Shown here piece by piece: positions 19,178 to 30,285 of a DNA stretch of 64,000 nucleotides. The DNA is taken from positions 643,223 to 707,222 of the forward strand of contig CAUYUJ010021671.1 in assembly GCA_963575745.1 (NCBI GenBank), given 5' to 3'. The stretch's first letter is position 1; each line of letters opens with the position of its first letter. Origin of the DNA: Prorocentrum cordatum. Its lineage: Eukaryota > Sar > Dinophyceae > Prorocentrales > Prorocentraceae. Made by a program: the position numbers and the translations under genes. The notes under the pieces were generated by a model. That model ran no database searches and was not told the origin of the DNA. It saw only the letters and a program-made list of their open reading frames with translations.

Positions 19178-21299
19178 TCACGGACCTGGCGGCCCGCCCG
19201 CCGACAGAATTGGCGAAAACGCTGACGCGATGGCGCCGGCAAAAGCTGCGCAAAAACTATCTGGGTATTCTGCAGATAAAGTAATGAGTGGCTTGACCCC
19301 AGACGTCCACCCTTTCTTGGACCAGCCCCCCTTGGAGTGCGTCCTGCGGGGCGTGCGGACAGTCAAAGCTTGCTTGCCGCCGTCCAGGCGATCGGTTGCT
19401 TGCTGCGTTGACCTGTGCAGGGGCGTCAGAAGTGATTTCGGAAGAGTGCTCCAGATGGCCGTGGGCTTCATCGACAGGCCGCCCCATCCGCCCATCCAGA
19501 GAAACAGGTGCTCGGACCTCGTGTTCGTCAGGGTTGCCCGTGCGTTGCGATCAAAATAGAGCAGGCTCGCCAGCGGCTGTTCCACCGATGCGTAAATGCT
19601 CCTGGTCCCCGCCAGGAAGTAGAGGAAACACCTTCGTGGCTCCGATGGTCGACAACGCACCCCGCGCATATTCGATGCCCCCTCGCCATTATCATCCTCC
19701 TCCTCCCCCGCATCATCCCCCTCCCATCTATCTTCTTCAGTATCCTTCTCTTCCTCCTCTTCATCGCGCCCTCCTGTGCTCATAGCACTCCGTCGCCGTA
19801 TATAATCGTCATCCTCACCGTCGCCCTCGCCATCCTTATCCTCGCATGCGTCGTCCTTCTCCGCCTCCTCCTGCCCCCCTCTCGCCTGTTCTCCCCCCTC
19901 ATCCTTATCCCCCGTCCGCCCCCCACCCCGTGCCACACTTCCACCCCCGCCACCATCCATGCCTCCATGTGTCATGGCATCCCTCCAGGTCGGCGGGGTG
20001 ACATCGATATGCGCAAGGTTACACGTTCAGTTCTTACCACCAGGATCAGCATGGATCATCGCATGCCGTCACCGATGTCACCGATAACGGTGACATCGGT
20101 GACGTTGGTGCGCCGCCAGACACGCTATCACACCAGAGAGATTACGTTCGTCACATTCTACAGCCCACGGCGTTTTCGAGTTTGATCGAGGCCGATCCAG
20201 CCTGGTTGCGACGAGACCCCTGGAACGCAGCGCTGGGAGTGCGCACGTGCAGGGCCCTGGATAACCCCTTAGCGTTTAAGCGTCCCGACTGACATTGCCC
20301 TCGCCGTAAAGTTGGCGTGGAGAACGTCGGTCCGTGACGGTGTTCCTGTGGTATCGCCCCTCTTCCGTTTGGTGTGGCCTGTTGACAGTCCCAGCCACGT
20401 CTTGCACTCTGGCGCGAAGTGAACGGTGCCGAACGGGAGCACGGCGCACACCAGGTACATGGCGCACAGCAGCCCAGCCTGCGAGGGCTTGCGACAGTCA
20501 GTGTAGTAACATCCCCATGTCATCTTCGTTCTCATTCCCCCACACCTCCTCATTATCCTCCATGTCGGGCCCCCCCATCCTCATTCCCGTGCATGCTCCA
20601 CCTCCTCCTCATCATCCGTCTCTTGTTCCCCCTCCCCCTCCCCCCCCACCTCATCGTCCTCGTCTTTCCTCCACCCCCGCCTCATTCCTCATCCTCCACG
20701 TCCTCCACCTCATCGTCCTCCACGTCCTCCACCCCCGCCTCACTCCACGTCCTCCACCTCATCGTCCTCGTCTTTCCTCATTCCTCCCGAAACGGTAGCG
20801 ATGAGAGGGGTGGGGAAGTGTTTTGCCCGACGGGAGCCACGGTGCATATGTTCTGGGCGGCGCCGTCGTCGACTCGGTCGAAGGTGGCGCTCTTGTGGCC
20901 GAGCCTGGCGACGTGGAAAGAGATGCCAGCTTTCCCTGAAAACAGCTCTGCGAATACGAGCGAGCGGGGGATGGCGGCCATCGATCCCATCAAATAGTCG
21001 ACGGCCGCGGAGAAGGCAATCTCACTGCCGCCATCCTCGGAAAACATGATCTCTCGAATTCCATTCTTGGCAAGCTCTGCTGACCCAGCTGCTGCCCACT
21101 GCAGGCCATCAACCAGCGGTGGCTGCACCCCGTGCGCCGTCACCGCAATACATTGCACGATGATCGTTGTCAGCATCCGCCAGCAAGGAGACAGATGCTC
21201 TCCCCGAGCGGAAAGAACGGGCAGATATTGAGCAGGTGCTGCAAATGAAATAAACTGAACACCCTGTGCTCGAACCGAGACCGATGGGCAAATATACAC
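19178..21299 (-). CDS. Methyltransferase-fold gene of dinoflagellate type, three exons
   Basis: Three separated minus-strand segments read as parts of one protein. Exon A (about 21299-20830) ends with LVFAELFSGKAGISFHVA and SATFDRVDD, a motif-I-like ELFSGxxG with a following acidic residue. Exon B (about 20510-20290) has GTVHFAPECKTWLGLS, in the place of the catalytic-loop PPC motif of C5 methyltransferases. Exon C (about 19660-19178) has YASVEQPLASLLYF, resembling the ENP motif, and FLWMGGWGGLSMKPTAIWS. Introns are purine-rich on the sense strand; the second contains a GTCACCGAT palindrome (20068). The catalytic Cys context is unusual (PEC), so activity is uncertain. Exon edges are approximate. 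Confidence 0.5.
20068..20103. repeat. GTCACCGAT palindrome, copy 3 (intronic)
   Basis: A 36-bp palindrome with a single central mismatch (GATAAC in place of GATATC). It lies in the intron between exons B and C of the methyltransferase-fold gene. Confidence 0.9.
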
Positions 21300-21391
21300 A
21301 CTGACCGTAAAGCGCTGTTCAGAGTCTCGTCAATGAAGCAATTGTACATCTTCGGAGAACCGTGCTCGGGAATCCTCACGAGGTTTCGCAT

Positions 21392-22334
21392 TCGACAGGC
21401 TGGGCGAGGGGGAGTGGGGTGGGCGGGGAGGGAAGGCGGGGGCTGTGGCGAGGCGGGAGGGGCGAGGGAATGTCAGCGATGCGAGGAAGAGTTGAGGTAA
21501 GGAAGGCGAGGACGAGCAGAGGAGTGACAGCACGGTGGGCGAATGGCTCGGCGACCCGATCGGCCCCCGCAAAAACCGGCTCACGCCAGGCGGCTGGACC
21601 ACCTCGAAATCTCGGACCTCGCCTACGAGACGGCCCCCAGCCACCCCCACAGTGTAGCAGCTGCCCCCCCTCGCTGGCCAGGGCCTCTCCTCCTCGCGAC
21701 CGCCCCCGTCCCCCCGTCAGTCCTCCTTCCCGCCCAATTCCTAATCATCCGCGTCACTCCTTTCATCCGTATCTTCATTATCATTATCATCCTTCTCATT
21801 CTCCTCCCCCCTCATAATCCTCGTATGCAGTATATAACGTATCGTCATCCACTCCATCATCTTACCTCCTCCTCCTCACTCGAGTGGCCCAAACTTAAAT
21901 TTATATACGCATGTCCTGTCGACGAGGTGCGATGTCTGGTGGTGCTTCGGCGTGGGCGTGATGCGTGCCAGCGTACGTGATCTCATGTGAATGATGATGG
22001 CGTTGGTCACGGTGGCGTGACTGCTGGTCGGCACCACGCACGTGTGCGACCTCATCTCGCTCAGGAAAGTCTCCAGGGACGCGCCGGCGTGGATGGCGGA
22101 GAACCGAACCTCGCCGAGCCCCCGTGTCGGCCGAGCATGTCTAGGGCGAAAGGCAACATGTAGCCGACTTCAGCTGCTTTCAACGACAGTGGAGCTCCTC
22201 CATGGCGAGGCTCCTGGCGGCAAGCAGGTCTTTCGAACGTACATGGAGAATAACATGCTCGTTCGGGCTATTGTTCTATGGTATTACGTGGCTGGGCTAT
22301 TTAATGTTACAAGTTTGTTACAGGTTACGTGTTT
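21392..22334. other. Spacer, no supported gene
   Basis: The first half has ORFs of low-complexity Pro/Ser composition on both strands. The second half is AT-richer and may be the 3' UTR of the 538-aa gene that ends at 22335. It may also contain unrecognised 5' exons of the methyltransferase-fold gene. Confidence 0.35.
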
Positions 22335-23951
22335 TTACGTGTGACACGTGTCCTCCAATGTGTGGCCCAGCCTCTTACCTAACATCTCGAGGGTCAGCTT
22401 GCCGAGCCTGAGAGCATGAGGTACATCGCGCTCGTGTTGCCAGAGAAGCATGTCAGCCTGGAGTCGTCGAGCACCGACCTCCAATATCTGGCCCAAGTTG
22501 CCTCGCACAGCATATACGTTGTACAACAGCAGTCGCCATAACGATGCGCTCACCCAGCGCATGATCGGACCGTAGTACAGACAATGTAATGAGTCGATGG
22601 CAAGGCTCCAAGCTGGGCTAGTGCCAAGAAGTAACGAAAATAAAGGACAACGGTGGTTCACTGGGTCCACAATTTTGCGGTTGCCACCTGTGTTACCGTA
22701 CGTTGATCGCCGGAACACTATTGTCACGGGCAGCTCGGACGTCTCCAGCGAGAACGTGTCTTGCAAGGACGGTGACGGCTCTAGCCGATCCCCACGTAGG
22801 AGAGGCACGTCATTTATAGTTATATCCCGAGAAAGGACCCTACCGTTGATGCCTTTCTTGCCTTTGGCGGTGATCAAGTCTCGTAGCAGCTGCTCTCGCT
22901 CGCCCTGCGTTCGCACCGTGACGCGTTTCTCACACCTCGCGCAGGCTGTTTCGTAGTCATGGTGCCCCCGTAACAACCACGTCATGTCTGGGCCGAGATG
23001 GTCACAGGATTGGTGCAGTTCGCCCAGCGACGTCTCGCAGAACTGACATGGGTAGTAAGCTGACGCCCAACTGGACAATCCAAGTGATTTGCTATGTTCT
23101 GCCCAGTCGCCTTTCACCCAGATCAGGGCGGCGCGGTACGACAGGGGGCCAGACGGCACGTCGACTGACCACGCCGTCCCGTCGCACTGCACCGCAGGGC
23201 GGCAGCCGTCGGACATGGCAGCCACCTGCCAAGCGGTAGCCTCTAGATGTGGGTAGATTGTGCACCAGCCCTTGCAGCCGCACATGCAGCTGTCGGAGCT
23301 TCTCGTGACCGACACGAGGTGTCGTGTACTCGTTAATAAATAAATAAGCCATATACCGAGAGTACTATCGGTTCGCCCTGACGCAGCACAGATGTAATTC
23401 ACACCGTCCAGGTAGACCGCGACAGGTACGGGCTGGCGTTCACCTTTTGCCAAGGCGTCCAGCACAATGGGGTGGCGTTGGTAGCGCGGTAAATCGAGAA
23501 CACATTCCTGTCTGGAATCTGGACTCGATGTCAGCATGTCCACGGTGTCCGTGCATGATGTTATCTCTTCCTCGATTGCCTGGAACGCGCACCTCATCGG
23601 AGTGCTCCGCACAGTGCGTCTGAAACTACGGTTGAGGTTCACAGGAGTGGCGATGTATATCATACCAGATGGTTCAGGTAACATCTGCGATAACAGCTGC
23701 TGGTACTTTCCTGATTGTTTGCCAGGGGGCATCAAAAACAGCGCGAAGTTCGCGCGCGGCACCCCAGCCGCGTCGGCGCAGTGGCAGAGGTTGCAAAACT
23801 CGATCGCCGTGATTTTGCACGATGCGTACAATTGCAAGGCCAGCTTTAATAACGACTCGCCCGCTATGCGGGATTCAGCGCTAGTGGGCGTCCATCGTCT
23901 ATGACAGGAGTGTATAGTGCGTGAAGTTACGCGCCTTTTCTTGGGCGCCAT
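22335..23951 (-). CDS. Uncharacterised 538-aa Cys-rich protein, transposase candidate
   Basis: A single intact ORF from ATG (23951) to TAA. It starts with a basic MAPKKRR, a possible nuclear signal. Landmarks are QPVPVAVYLDGVNYI (near 175-190), a tight Cys cluster SCMCGCKGWCTIYPHLEA (near 225), YYPCQFCETSLG, and ACARCEKRV. The xxPVPVxLYxDGVxY pattern followed by a CGCxGWC cluster recalls large protein families common in dinoflagellates, and distantly the tnp2-like transposases of CACTA elements; that link is weak. It is the only long intact intron-free ORF in the TIR-bounded island, so it is the best candidate for its mobility protein. No DDE triad could be assigned. Confidence 0.65.
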   Translation of the reverse strand: MAPKKRRVTSRTIHSCHRRWTPTSAESRIAGESLLKLALQLYASCKITAIEFCNLCHCADAAGVPRANFALFLMPPGKQSGKYQQLLSQMLPEPSGMIYIATPVNLNRSFRRTVRSTPMRCAFQAIEEEITSCTDTVDMLTSSPDSRQECVLDLPRYQRHPIVLDALAKGERQPVPVAVYLDGVNYICAASGRTDSTLGIWLIYLLTSTRHLVSVTRSSDSCMCGCKGWCTIYPHLEATAWQVAAMSDGCRPAVQCDGTAWSVDVPSGPLSYRAALIWVKGDWAEHSKSLGLSSWASAYYPCQFCETSLGELHQSCDHLGPDMTWLLRGHHDYETACARCEKRVTVRTQGEREQLLRDLITAKGKKGINGRVLSRDITINDVPLLRGDRLEPSPSLQDTFSLETSELPVTIVFRRSTYGNTGGNRKIVDPVNHRCPLFSLLLGTSPAWSLAIDSLHCLYYGPIMRWVSASLWRLLLYNVYAVRGNLGQILEVGARRLQADMLLWQHERDVPHALRLGKLTLEMLGKRLGHTLEDTCHT

Positions 23952-24525
23952 GTTCGACTGTCCGACGCCCGAGTTCTTGAGAACAAGAAACAGCTACATC
24001 GATCATGATAAATAACGATGCGTTTGACATATGATAGTGCGTATTGATATGGTCGCGAAGTGCGTGCGGTTGTGTCTTGGCGTGATTAATGGGCGCACGG
24101 ACGCATGAGTGGAAGGGTATCGACAGGGATCGACGCTATAGGAGGACCACGATGCCGATTATGCTGGTAATGACGATGGTGGTGATGCTGATGATGATGC
24201 TAGTGACCACGTGTCACAGGTGGTAGGCGTTGTAAGGAGCTGGGGCTCACCCTTAGCTCCCCGCTGCGCATTCCCCAAACAGGCCTTGCACTGAACGTGC
24301 ACAAGAAACGAGGCCGACGATGGCATTGCAGAATCGCAATTGCCAACGCACCCCGCGGTGCCCACCATGGCTAGGGGTCCACGTCTCGCGCCTCCCACTG
24401 AGGAGTGCACATTTTGAACGCAGTGGGAAAAGTGCAACCTGCTGCGCGACTGAGGCACGCGCTCGCCACTACACCGCGAAGCATCGCGGTCGCAGTCTGC
24501 ATGGTGAGCCACCCGCAAAATTATA
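23952..24525. other. Upstream region of the 538-aa gene, no gene seen
   Basis: AT-richer sequence upstream of the minus-strand ATG at 23951. It likely contains the promoter and 5' UTR of that gene. No TATA box or SL acceptor could be assigned with confidence. Confidence 0.35.
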
Positions 24526-24702
24526 CTCCAGATTTCGCAATAAAAGTAAGGGGGTCTGGACCCTCCAAGACAAGCCATTTCAGACATCCCCCGCGGGGGA
24601 ACCCTCCAAAACATCGTCCCCCGACCCCCCAGACCCTCCAAGATAGCCTGGAAGAGACCCCCCCGAAATCAGACCCCCCTCACTTTATTACGAAATCTGG
24701 AG
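24526..24702. mobile_element. 177-bp TIR MITE, copy 1
   Basis: Begins CTCCAGATTTCGCAATAAAA and ends with the inverted counterpart TTTATTACGAAATCTGGAG. It is flanked on both sides by TA, the target duplication of Tc1/mariner-like elements. The interior is rich in G and C homopolymer runs (GGGGGTCT, CCCCGCGGGG). It is non-coding and in opposite orientation to the copy at 31968. Confidence 0.85.
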
Positions 24703-25008
24703 TACCCGTGGGCAGGCAGAGGGCGAGTGACCAGAGTGCGAGGACGTCCAAACTCGCTCAGCGCGTGCCCTGGCTCGAACGATCGAGCCACTCTCCCAGC
24801 GCGCGCCTTAAAGTACTCGCTAAACTGCCTTCCACGCCAGCTCGCAAATCAACGAAGTTCTTGAATAGCAGCTGTGTCAAGCAGCCCCACTTGTCGCAAC
24901 TGCCCGCTGACCTGTCACATTCGCTGCGAATGCGCACGACAAACCACGTGTGCCCAAGAACCTAGCATCCGCTACCCAAACTCACCCGATTGCACTGTTT
25001 TCCGATGT
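24703..25008. other. Spacer, no gene seen
   Basis: No convincing ORF between the MITE and the palindrome cluster. Confidence 0.4.
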
Positions 25009-25198
25009 CGTCGGAGAGTCACCGGAGAGTCACCGGTGAGTCACCGGTCACCGCGATGTCACCGGTGAGATGACGTGTGGTGTGTCACCGCTACAATCCC
25101 TGTAAAAACACAATGAAAACGTAGATGTCATCGATAGGTCACCGGTGCGGTGACATCGGTGACGTCACCGGGTGGTCACCGGTGCGGTGACTCAGGTG
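25009..25198. repeat. Cluster of GTCACCGGT-type palindromes
   Basis: Two dense blocks (about 25009-25073 and 25128-25191) consist of overlapping GGTCACCGGTGA and TCACCGATGTCACC units on both strands. This is a variant expansion of the GTCACCGAT palindrome, with CACCGGTG cores. Confidence 0.8.
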
Positions 25199-25384
25199 AT
25201 CTTGGGTAGCAGCAGGAAAACGTAAGGTTTCGCCCCTATTTGTTGTTTTTTCTATGTGTTATTGCATTTTCATGTTTGTTGGTAGGCAGGCAGGCACATT
25301 CTGCCGAACAAACACTGCTGCATGGGCGCGTGCTGGCGCCCTCGGGGGGTACGGGTCGCGATGCTGGCGTGCCGCCTAACACGA

Positions 25385-27735
25385 TTACTGACCGTCAGCT
25401 GCTGACTGGGCCTTCAGGCGCTGCATCTTGATTTTGTGCACATCGTAGGCGGCCGTGCACTCCTGCTCGATCTCGTCCAACGTAGTGTTCAGCTCATTGA
25501 GCTTGGTCAAGGCCGTCACGTAGGCGCCGTCGCCGATGTCCCTCCGCAACTTCGGGAGCGGCTCGATCAGCGCCCTGTTCATGTCCACCGTCTTCTGCGC
25601 TTGGATCGAGTGGTACAAGGACACGAGGCGCTGCGCTCCCTCATCGGTCTTGGCCCACGACCACAGGGGATCGTTCTCGAAGCCCGTCACCACCGTGAGC
25701 GCGTGCGAAATGATCTGGTTGTACCTCGCAATGCCCTTCTTGACATCTGAAGTCAAGCTCTTGATGAAGTCATCACTGTGCCCTGAAGCACCCTTGCCGC
25801 CAGCCTTGCCGCCAGCCTTGCCGCCGCCAGACTTCGACTTCTTGGCTGGGTGATCCGCCGCCGCCGCTGGCGCACCTGCCGCCGCGGTGCCGTCCTCCGT
25901 GGTCTTCGTCTTCTTCCGCTTCTTGCAGTTGCCCTCGCTCTGGTCAGCACCGTCAGCGGCGGCGGCGTGCTGTGGAGGTACTGCTGGTGGCTGTGGAGGT
26001 ACGGCTGCTGGCTGTTGTGGTACGGCTGCTGGCTGTGGAGGTACATCTGCTGGCTGTGGAGGTACATCTGCTGGCTGTGGAGGTACAGCTGCTGGCTGTG
26101 GAGGTGCATCTGCTGGATGCGGAAGCGCCGCAGCAGGCGTCACGCCGTTCAGGCTGGGCGCTGCGGGGCCGCCGTTCATCTCCTGCGGGAGGTCTGCGCC
26201 ACTCTCCTTCTCCTCCCCTCCTCCTTCTCCTCTTCCTCCTCCTCCTCGTCCCACCCCGTCCCTCCTCATTATCCTCTCATGTTCCCCCGCTTCCTCCTCC
26301 TCATCAGATCCGTTTCCTTCTCCCCCCCCTCTTCCTCATCCTTCTCTCCCCCCTCATCGCCGCCCCCATCCCCCCCTCATTGCCCGCCCCCATCTCCTCC
26401 ACCTATTCTTCCCCCTCATCGTATTAATCCTCTTCATCCTCCTCCCCCGTCTCACTCATCTCCTCGCCATCTTCTCCCCCCCTGATATTCCTCATCCTCC
26501 TCCTTCCTCCCCCCGAGTCGATCATTGCGAATCGCCTCTGCCCACTGCGCCACCTGGGGCAACAAACCTACCGACATGGACGCGATGCGAGTCGCCAGCG
26601 CGCGTCGGTCGAGTCGCGCACGACGCTCGACCGACGCGCGCCGCGACTCGCATCGAGACTTGGAAGTCGGCTGTTCGTTGTAGACCGCACACCTCCTGCT
26701 CGCGCTTCTTCGCGGCCCCCTCGCTCTCGACAGCGTCGCTGGACAACTGCTCGAAGATGCTCCACGCCTCGTTGAACGCCACGTTGATGCCCTCCGTCAC
26801 GTAGAGCAGCCGCAGGCTCTGCGTGACCACGTCGTAGACGATCCACGGCGGCCCCAGCATCATGGCCCTGAGGAACAGCCTGCATGCCTGAGGAGAGGTG
26901 ATCCCCCTCCTCCTCCTTATACCCGTCCTCCTCCTCCCCATCCTCTCTCCATTTCCTCATACTCCTTCTCCCCCTCCTCGCCCTCTCTCCTCCCTCGCTT
27001 CCTCCCTCCCCCATCCCTCTCCTCCTCCTCCTCCTCCTCCTCCTCCTCCTCCGCCTCCGCCTCCGCCTCCTCATCCTCCTCCTCATCCTGCTTCGCATCC
27101 CTCATCGCTCCTGCTTTGAGGGCATTGCTCCCCAACGCCTGCATCCAGCCGAGCTTGCCGCCGCCCTCCTTGTGGGCCACCCTGCCCAGCGGCATGTACT
27201 GCCCTTTGCGGTACTTCGTGCTGGAGATCGTCGTCACCTTGCGCTTCGTGCTCACGTAGTTCGTGAACACCTTCTGCGCCCACTCCGCCCTGAAGGCCGA
27301 CTGGTCGCTCTGGCTGCCCGAGAGCTTCTTGTAGGCGTCATCGAGCTGCTTGTCCTTGGCCTTCGCGCGGTTGAACCGGCTGGCGATGGGGTTCCCCGCC
27401 CTCCCGCGGGCCAGGAACTTGAAGTCGCTGCCCTCGAGCTCGCGCATCATGGCCAACTCCGACAGCTGGTCCTCGCTGAAGCCTGTCGTGTCGATCTGGT
27501 CGAGCTCGGACTCCCCGGCCGCAACCTGCGGCGCGCTCTGCGAGTTGGGAGCTGGCATCTCGAAGACCGAGTCCAGCGAGGAATCGAGGTGCGTCGACAT
27601 CATCATCTTGGCGTCGGTGCCGCGGAGCTTCTGTATCTCGTCGACGTCCTGGCTCTTGAAGGCGTCGAGCAGCAGCTGATTGATGGCGAGCTCGTCGATC
27701 GAGTCGCTCGATCGCAGGCAGTCCTCGGCGGGTCT
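25385..27735 (-). CDS. Uncharacterised multi-exon gene with purine-rich introns
   Basis: Three exons are visible on the minus strand. The first (about 27735-27087) reads SIDELAINQLLLDAFKSQDV, then FRAEWAQKVFTNYVSTKRK and YRKGQYMPLGRVAHKEGG. Its donor is a GA site (CAG|GATGAGG). The second (about 26893-26720) starts after CTCAG|GCATGC and reads RLFLRAMMLGPPWIVYDVV. The third (about 26187-25385) starts after CCGCAG|GAG; it has a PPQPA repeat block, a Lys-rich stretch (KKRKKTKT), then a helical C-terminus ending at TAA. Introns contain GAGGAGGATGAGG runs. No domain is recognised. The acidic/basic composition suggests a nuclear protein. The 5' end is not seen. Confidence 0.55.
26190..26520. repeat. 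Intronic TCC-rich tract
   Basis: A plus-strand pyrimidine tract (TCCTCCTCC with CCCCCTCAT) filling the intron between the second and third exons of the 25.4-27.7 kb gene; the sense strand is purine. Confidence 0.7.
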
Positions 27736-27863
27736 GAAAAACGCATTTCAGACAAAGTAGCCGACTGACATAGATCAGCTGACAAAGGGAATTGCGGGGC
27801 TCATCGGAGCTGGTCACGCCAAGCTCCCCCCACGCACCGACGTCACCGCCGCGTCACCGCGAG

Positions 27864-27899
27864 GTCACCGATGTCACCGATATCGGTGACATCGGTGAC
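27864..27899. repeat. GTCACCGAT palindrome, copy 4
   Basis: A perfect 36-bp palindrome identical to copy 2, set in further CGTCACCGC and GCGGTGACGC half-repeats on both sides. Confidence 0.95.
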
Positions 27900-28229
27900 G
27901 TTGCGGTGACGCAGCGGTGGCATCGCGGTGATATAGCGGTGACGCGCGCAAAATGCGCTGTGCATGACTGAATGAGAATATGAGGCGAGGGGGAGGTGGC
28001 GGTATTCTTGTGATTTTCGTTGCATGGGGAATGGCTTAAGGAGAGTAGTACACACATATTCAATAACGATCCTCGAATGCAGTGACCCTGGTCTCCACGC
28101 GCGCGACGCGCTGCCTGGCGGTCTTGGGCGGCGTCTGCACCACGGCCTGAGAGGATAGTGGATAGCAAGAGACAGGGAGGGTGGTCGAGGAAGAGGGTGA
28201 CGACGCGCATCCACGACTAAGTTTGGGAC

Positions 28230-28300
28230 GAGGACGAGGACGAGGACGACGACGACGACGACAACTGCGACTACGACGACGACCTGTTACAACGACGACG
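28230..28300. repeat. GACGAG/GACGAC short tandem repeat
   Basis: Trinucleotide and hexanucleotide repeats (GAGGAC then GACGAC) in the region following the 28.36 kb gene stop. Confidence 0.85.
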
Positions 28301-28356
28301 GACGAGAACGACGACTACGGCGATCGAGGAGCAAGCGAGCTTAAACTGCTTATGGT

Positions 28357-29509
28357 CTCCAGAGGGCCTCGTCGTTCTTCTCGCCCCCGAAGCTGCCGCT
28401 GCCGCCGACGAAGGATCCACTCGTCGCTGCGCCTCCTGCGCCGGGCACCGCCGCTGCGCTGGCTGCCGCCCCTGCGTCGGCGGCCTCGCTCCTGCGCTGG
28501 GGCCGAGCCGCGCGCCACTCCGCCAAGTCTACGATGTCGGGCTGACGATCGTGCGGCCACGGCGTCGAACCCGAGCTGCCGCTGTCGACCCCCCAGGCGC
28601 CTCCCAGCTGCGCCGAGCCGCGGGGTTCGGGTTCTCCGTCGCCTCGATGTCCTTCTCCTCGGCTTCGCGCTTGCTCGCGGCCAACGCTGCCGCGAGAACC
28701 TCCTCCTCCTGGCGCGCGAGCTCCTGCTCGTTGAGGACCAGCTCCTGCGACTCCGCGACGGCCTGCGCCATGAGCTCCTTCTCCTCGGCTGTCTTCGGCG
28801 AGTCGACCTGCTCGGGCGACACCGGCTGCGCTGAAGGGGAAGCTGCCAGCGCAGCGGGCGGGTGGGCCTCTGGCGACGGGCTCGCTGGAGGCGGGACCGC
28901 CGCTGGCGTTGGCGTCGAGGCCGCCGTTGCTGGCGACGGCGTCGGGGCCGCCGCCGCCGCTGGCGATGGCGTCTGGGGCGCCGCCGCCACTGGCGACGCT
29001 TCAACCAGCTGCGCTGCGGGCGATGCGGGCACGGGCCCCGCTGGCAAGCTAGCCGCTGGCTCTGCAGGCGATCGCGGCGCGCGGCTGCGCGCGGGCGATG
29101 CAGCAGGGTCGACAGGGGTCTCCAGGGCGCTCAGGCGGCTCGTTGCATGCTGGATCCATGCCCGCTGGTTCTTGACGAGCAGCTCCGGATCAGCTGCTCT
29201 CTTCCTCGCCTCCTCGCCCAGCCTCAGAGCCTCCTCGAGCGACGTGCCTTCTGCTGCCCTTGCCTGCGCGTCGGGAACTGTCATCGCGGTCGCTGCCGAC
29301 CCTGAGACCTGCGACGCTGCGTCGCTGAGGCTCGGCACCTCTGCCGCCGCCATCTCCGCCATCGCGCGCGTGCAATGCTCGACATCGCTGCCACCTCCAG
29401 TCAACATTCTGCCGATCCTTGTGGTGTGCGAGGCGCCGCGCGGTGGGAACTCCCACGCGATGTCAGACTCTGGGGAGCTCGCAGGGCGCTTGCGGGCACT
29501 CTTGCCCAC
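28357..29509 (-). CDS. Uncharacterised Ala/Pro-rich protein with coiled coil
   Basis: The ORF starts MGKSARKRPASSPESDIAWE at 29509, a basic nuclear-signal-like start. A long Pro-Ala-Ser region follows (residues about 125-240), then a Glu/Ala-rich helix AEEKELMAQAVAESQELVLN that should form a coiled coil. At about 28620 the reading switches to another frame, giving GGAWGVDSGSSGSTPW and DIVDLAEWRAARPQR, and ends FGGEKNDEALWRP with TAA at 28357-28359. The switch may be a small intron or an indel in a G/C run. Function unknown; not obviously part of a mobile element. Confidence 0.55.
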
Positions 29510-29572
29510 GTGAGCGCCCGAGAGGGCACTCGAGCAGCCAAAACGGCTATTGCGATGGCAACGGAGGGGGTG

Positions 29573-29573
<1 letters not shown>

Positions 29574-29619
<46 letters not shown>

Positions 29620-29625
29620 TAGGAG
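29574..29625. repeat. (GGAGCA)n hexanucleotide repeat
   Basis: About eight tandem GGAGCA units decaying into GGAGTA just upstream of the 28.36-29.51 kb gene. Confidence 0.95.
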
Positions 29626-29689
29626 TAGTAGAAGGAACATGAGTATGCGAATTGTGAATCGGATGACCAGGACCAATCTCGTCGGCACC

Positions 29690-30285
29690 CTGAGTGGAGA
29701 AGAATGGCAGGCCGCAGGTGGGTGGCGCGAAACGAGCGAGGGAGACTATCCGAGAGCCCCGCGTGCCGAATGATCTGATAATGGGCGAAATAAGTTTTGG
29801 ATGGGGGGGGGGGTCGGAGAGGAGGCATTAGCTTTACGGGCCTTGGCGGTTGGTAGTTTACTAAACCCCCCCTCATCATTATTCTCCTTCTCAGACTCCT
29901 TGCTCATCCTATATCGCCATCCTCTCCTCCCGCCCCTCGCGGTATCCTCGACTGTCCACCGCCCATCCTCCACCACTCCGTCATCATTTACCGTGCTCAT
30001 TCTCCTCGTTATCCTCAGCGCTGAGGCGCATTCGAGCTGTCACACTGCACGCGACCGCAAGTTATCGAGCCGAGTGGAGCGTGCACGCACGACGCTAGCT
30101 GAGCGTCTTCACGCGAGCCAGCCAAACTGTTGCTCATGCTCGTCACCGCTGTCAGATACATTATCAGAATGATGCGCGCTTGACGCGTGAAGTCCTGGAA
30201 GCTTCAAGGGACACCAGGGGTCGGGCCATCCAGTCTGCCAGCGGTGATCCGAAGTTCTGGCGGCGACGGGAGCACAGCAGGAACA
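29690..30285. other. Spacer, no supported gene
   Basis: Short ORFs only. A pyrimidine-rich stretch lies at about 29865-30020. It separates the ATG of the gene at 29509 from the stop of the gene ending at 30286, both on the minus strand. Confidence 0.4.

Noticed and set aside
25887-26804. 305-codon plus-strand ORF rich in Cys/Gly and Ser/Pro
   Set aside because: Antisense of the PPQPA exon and of the purine-rich intron of the minus-strand gene.
28551-29513. 320-codon plus-strand ORF
   Set aside because: Antisense shadow of the Ala/Pro-rich gene at 28357-29509, which has an ATG, coiled coil and stop on the minus strand.
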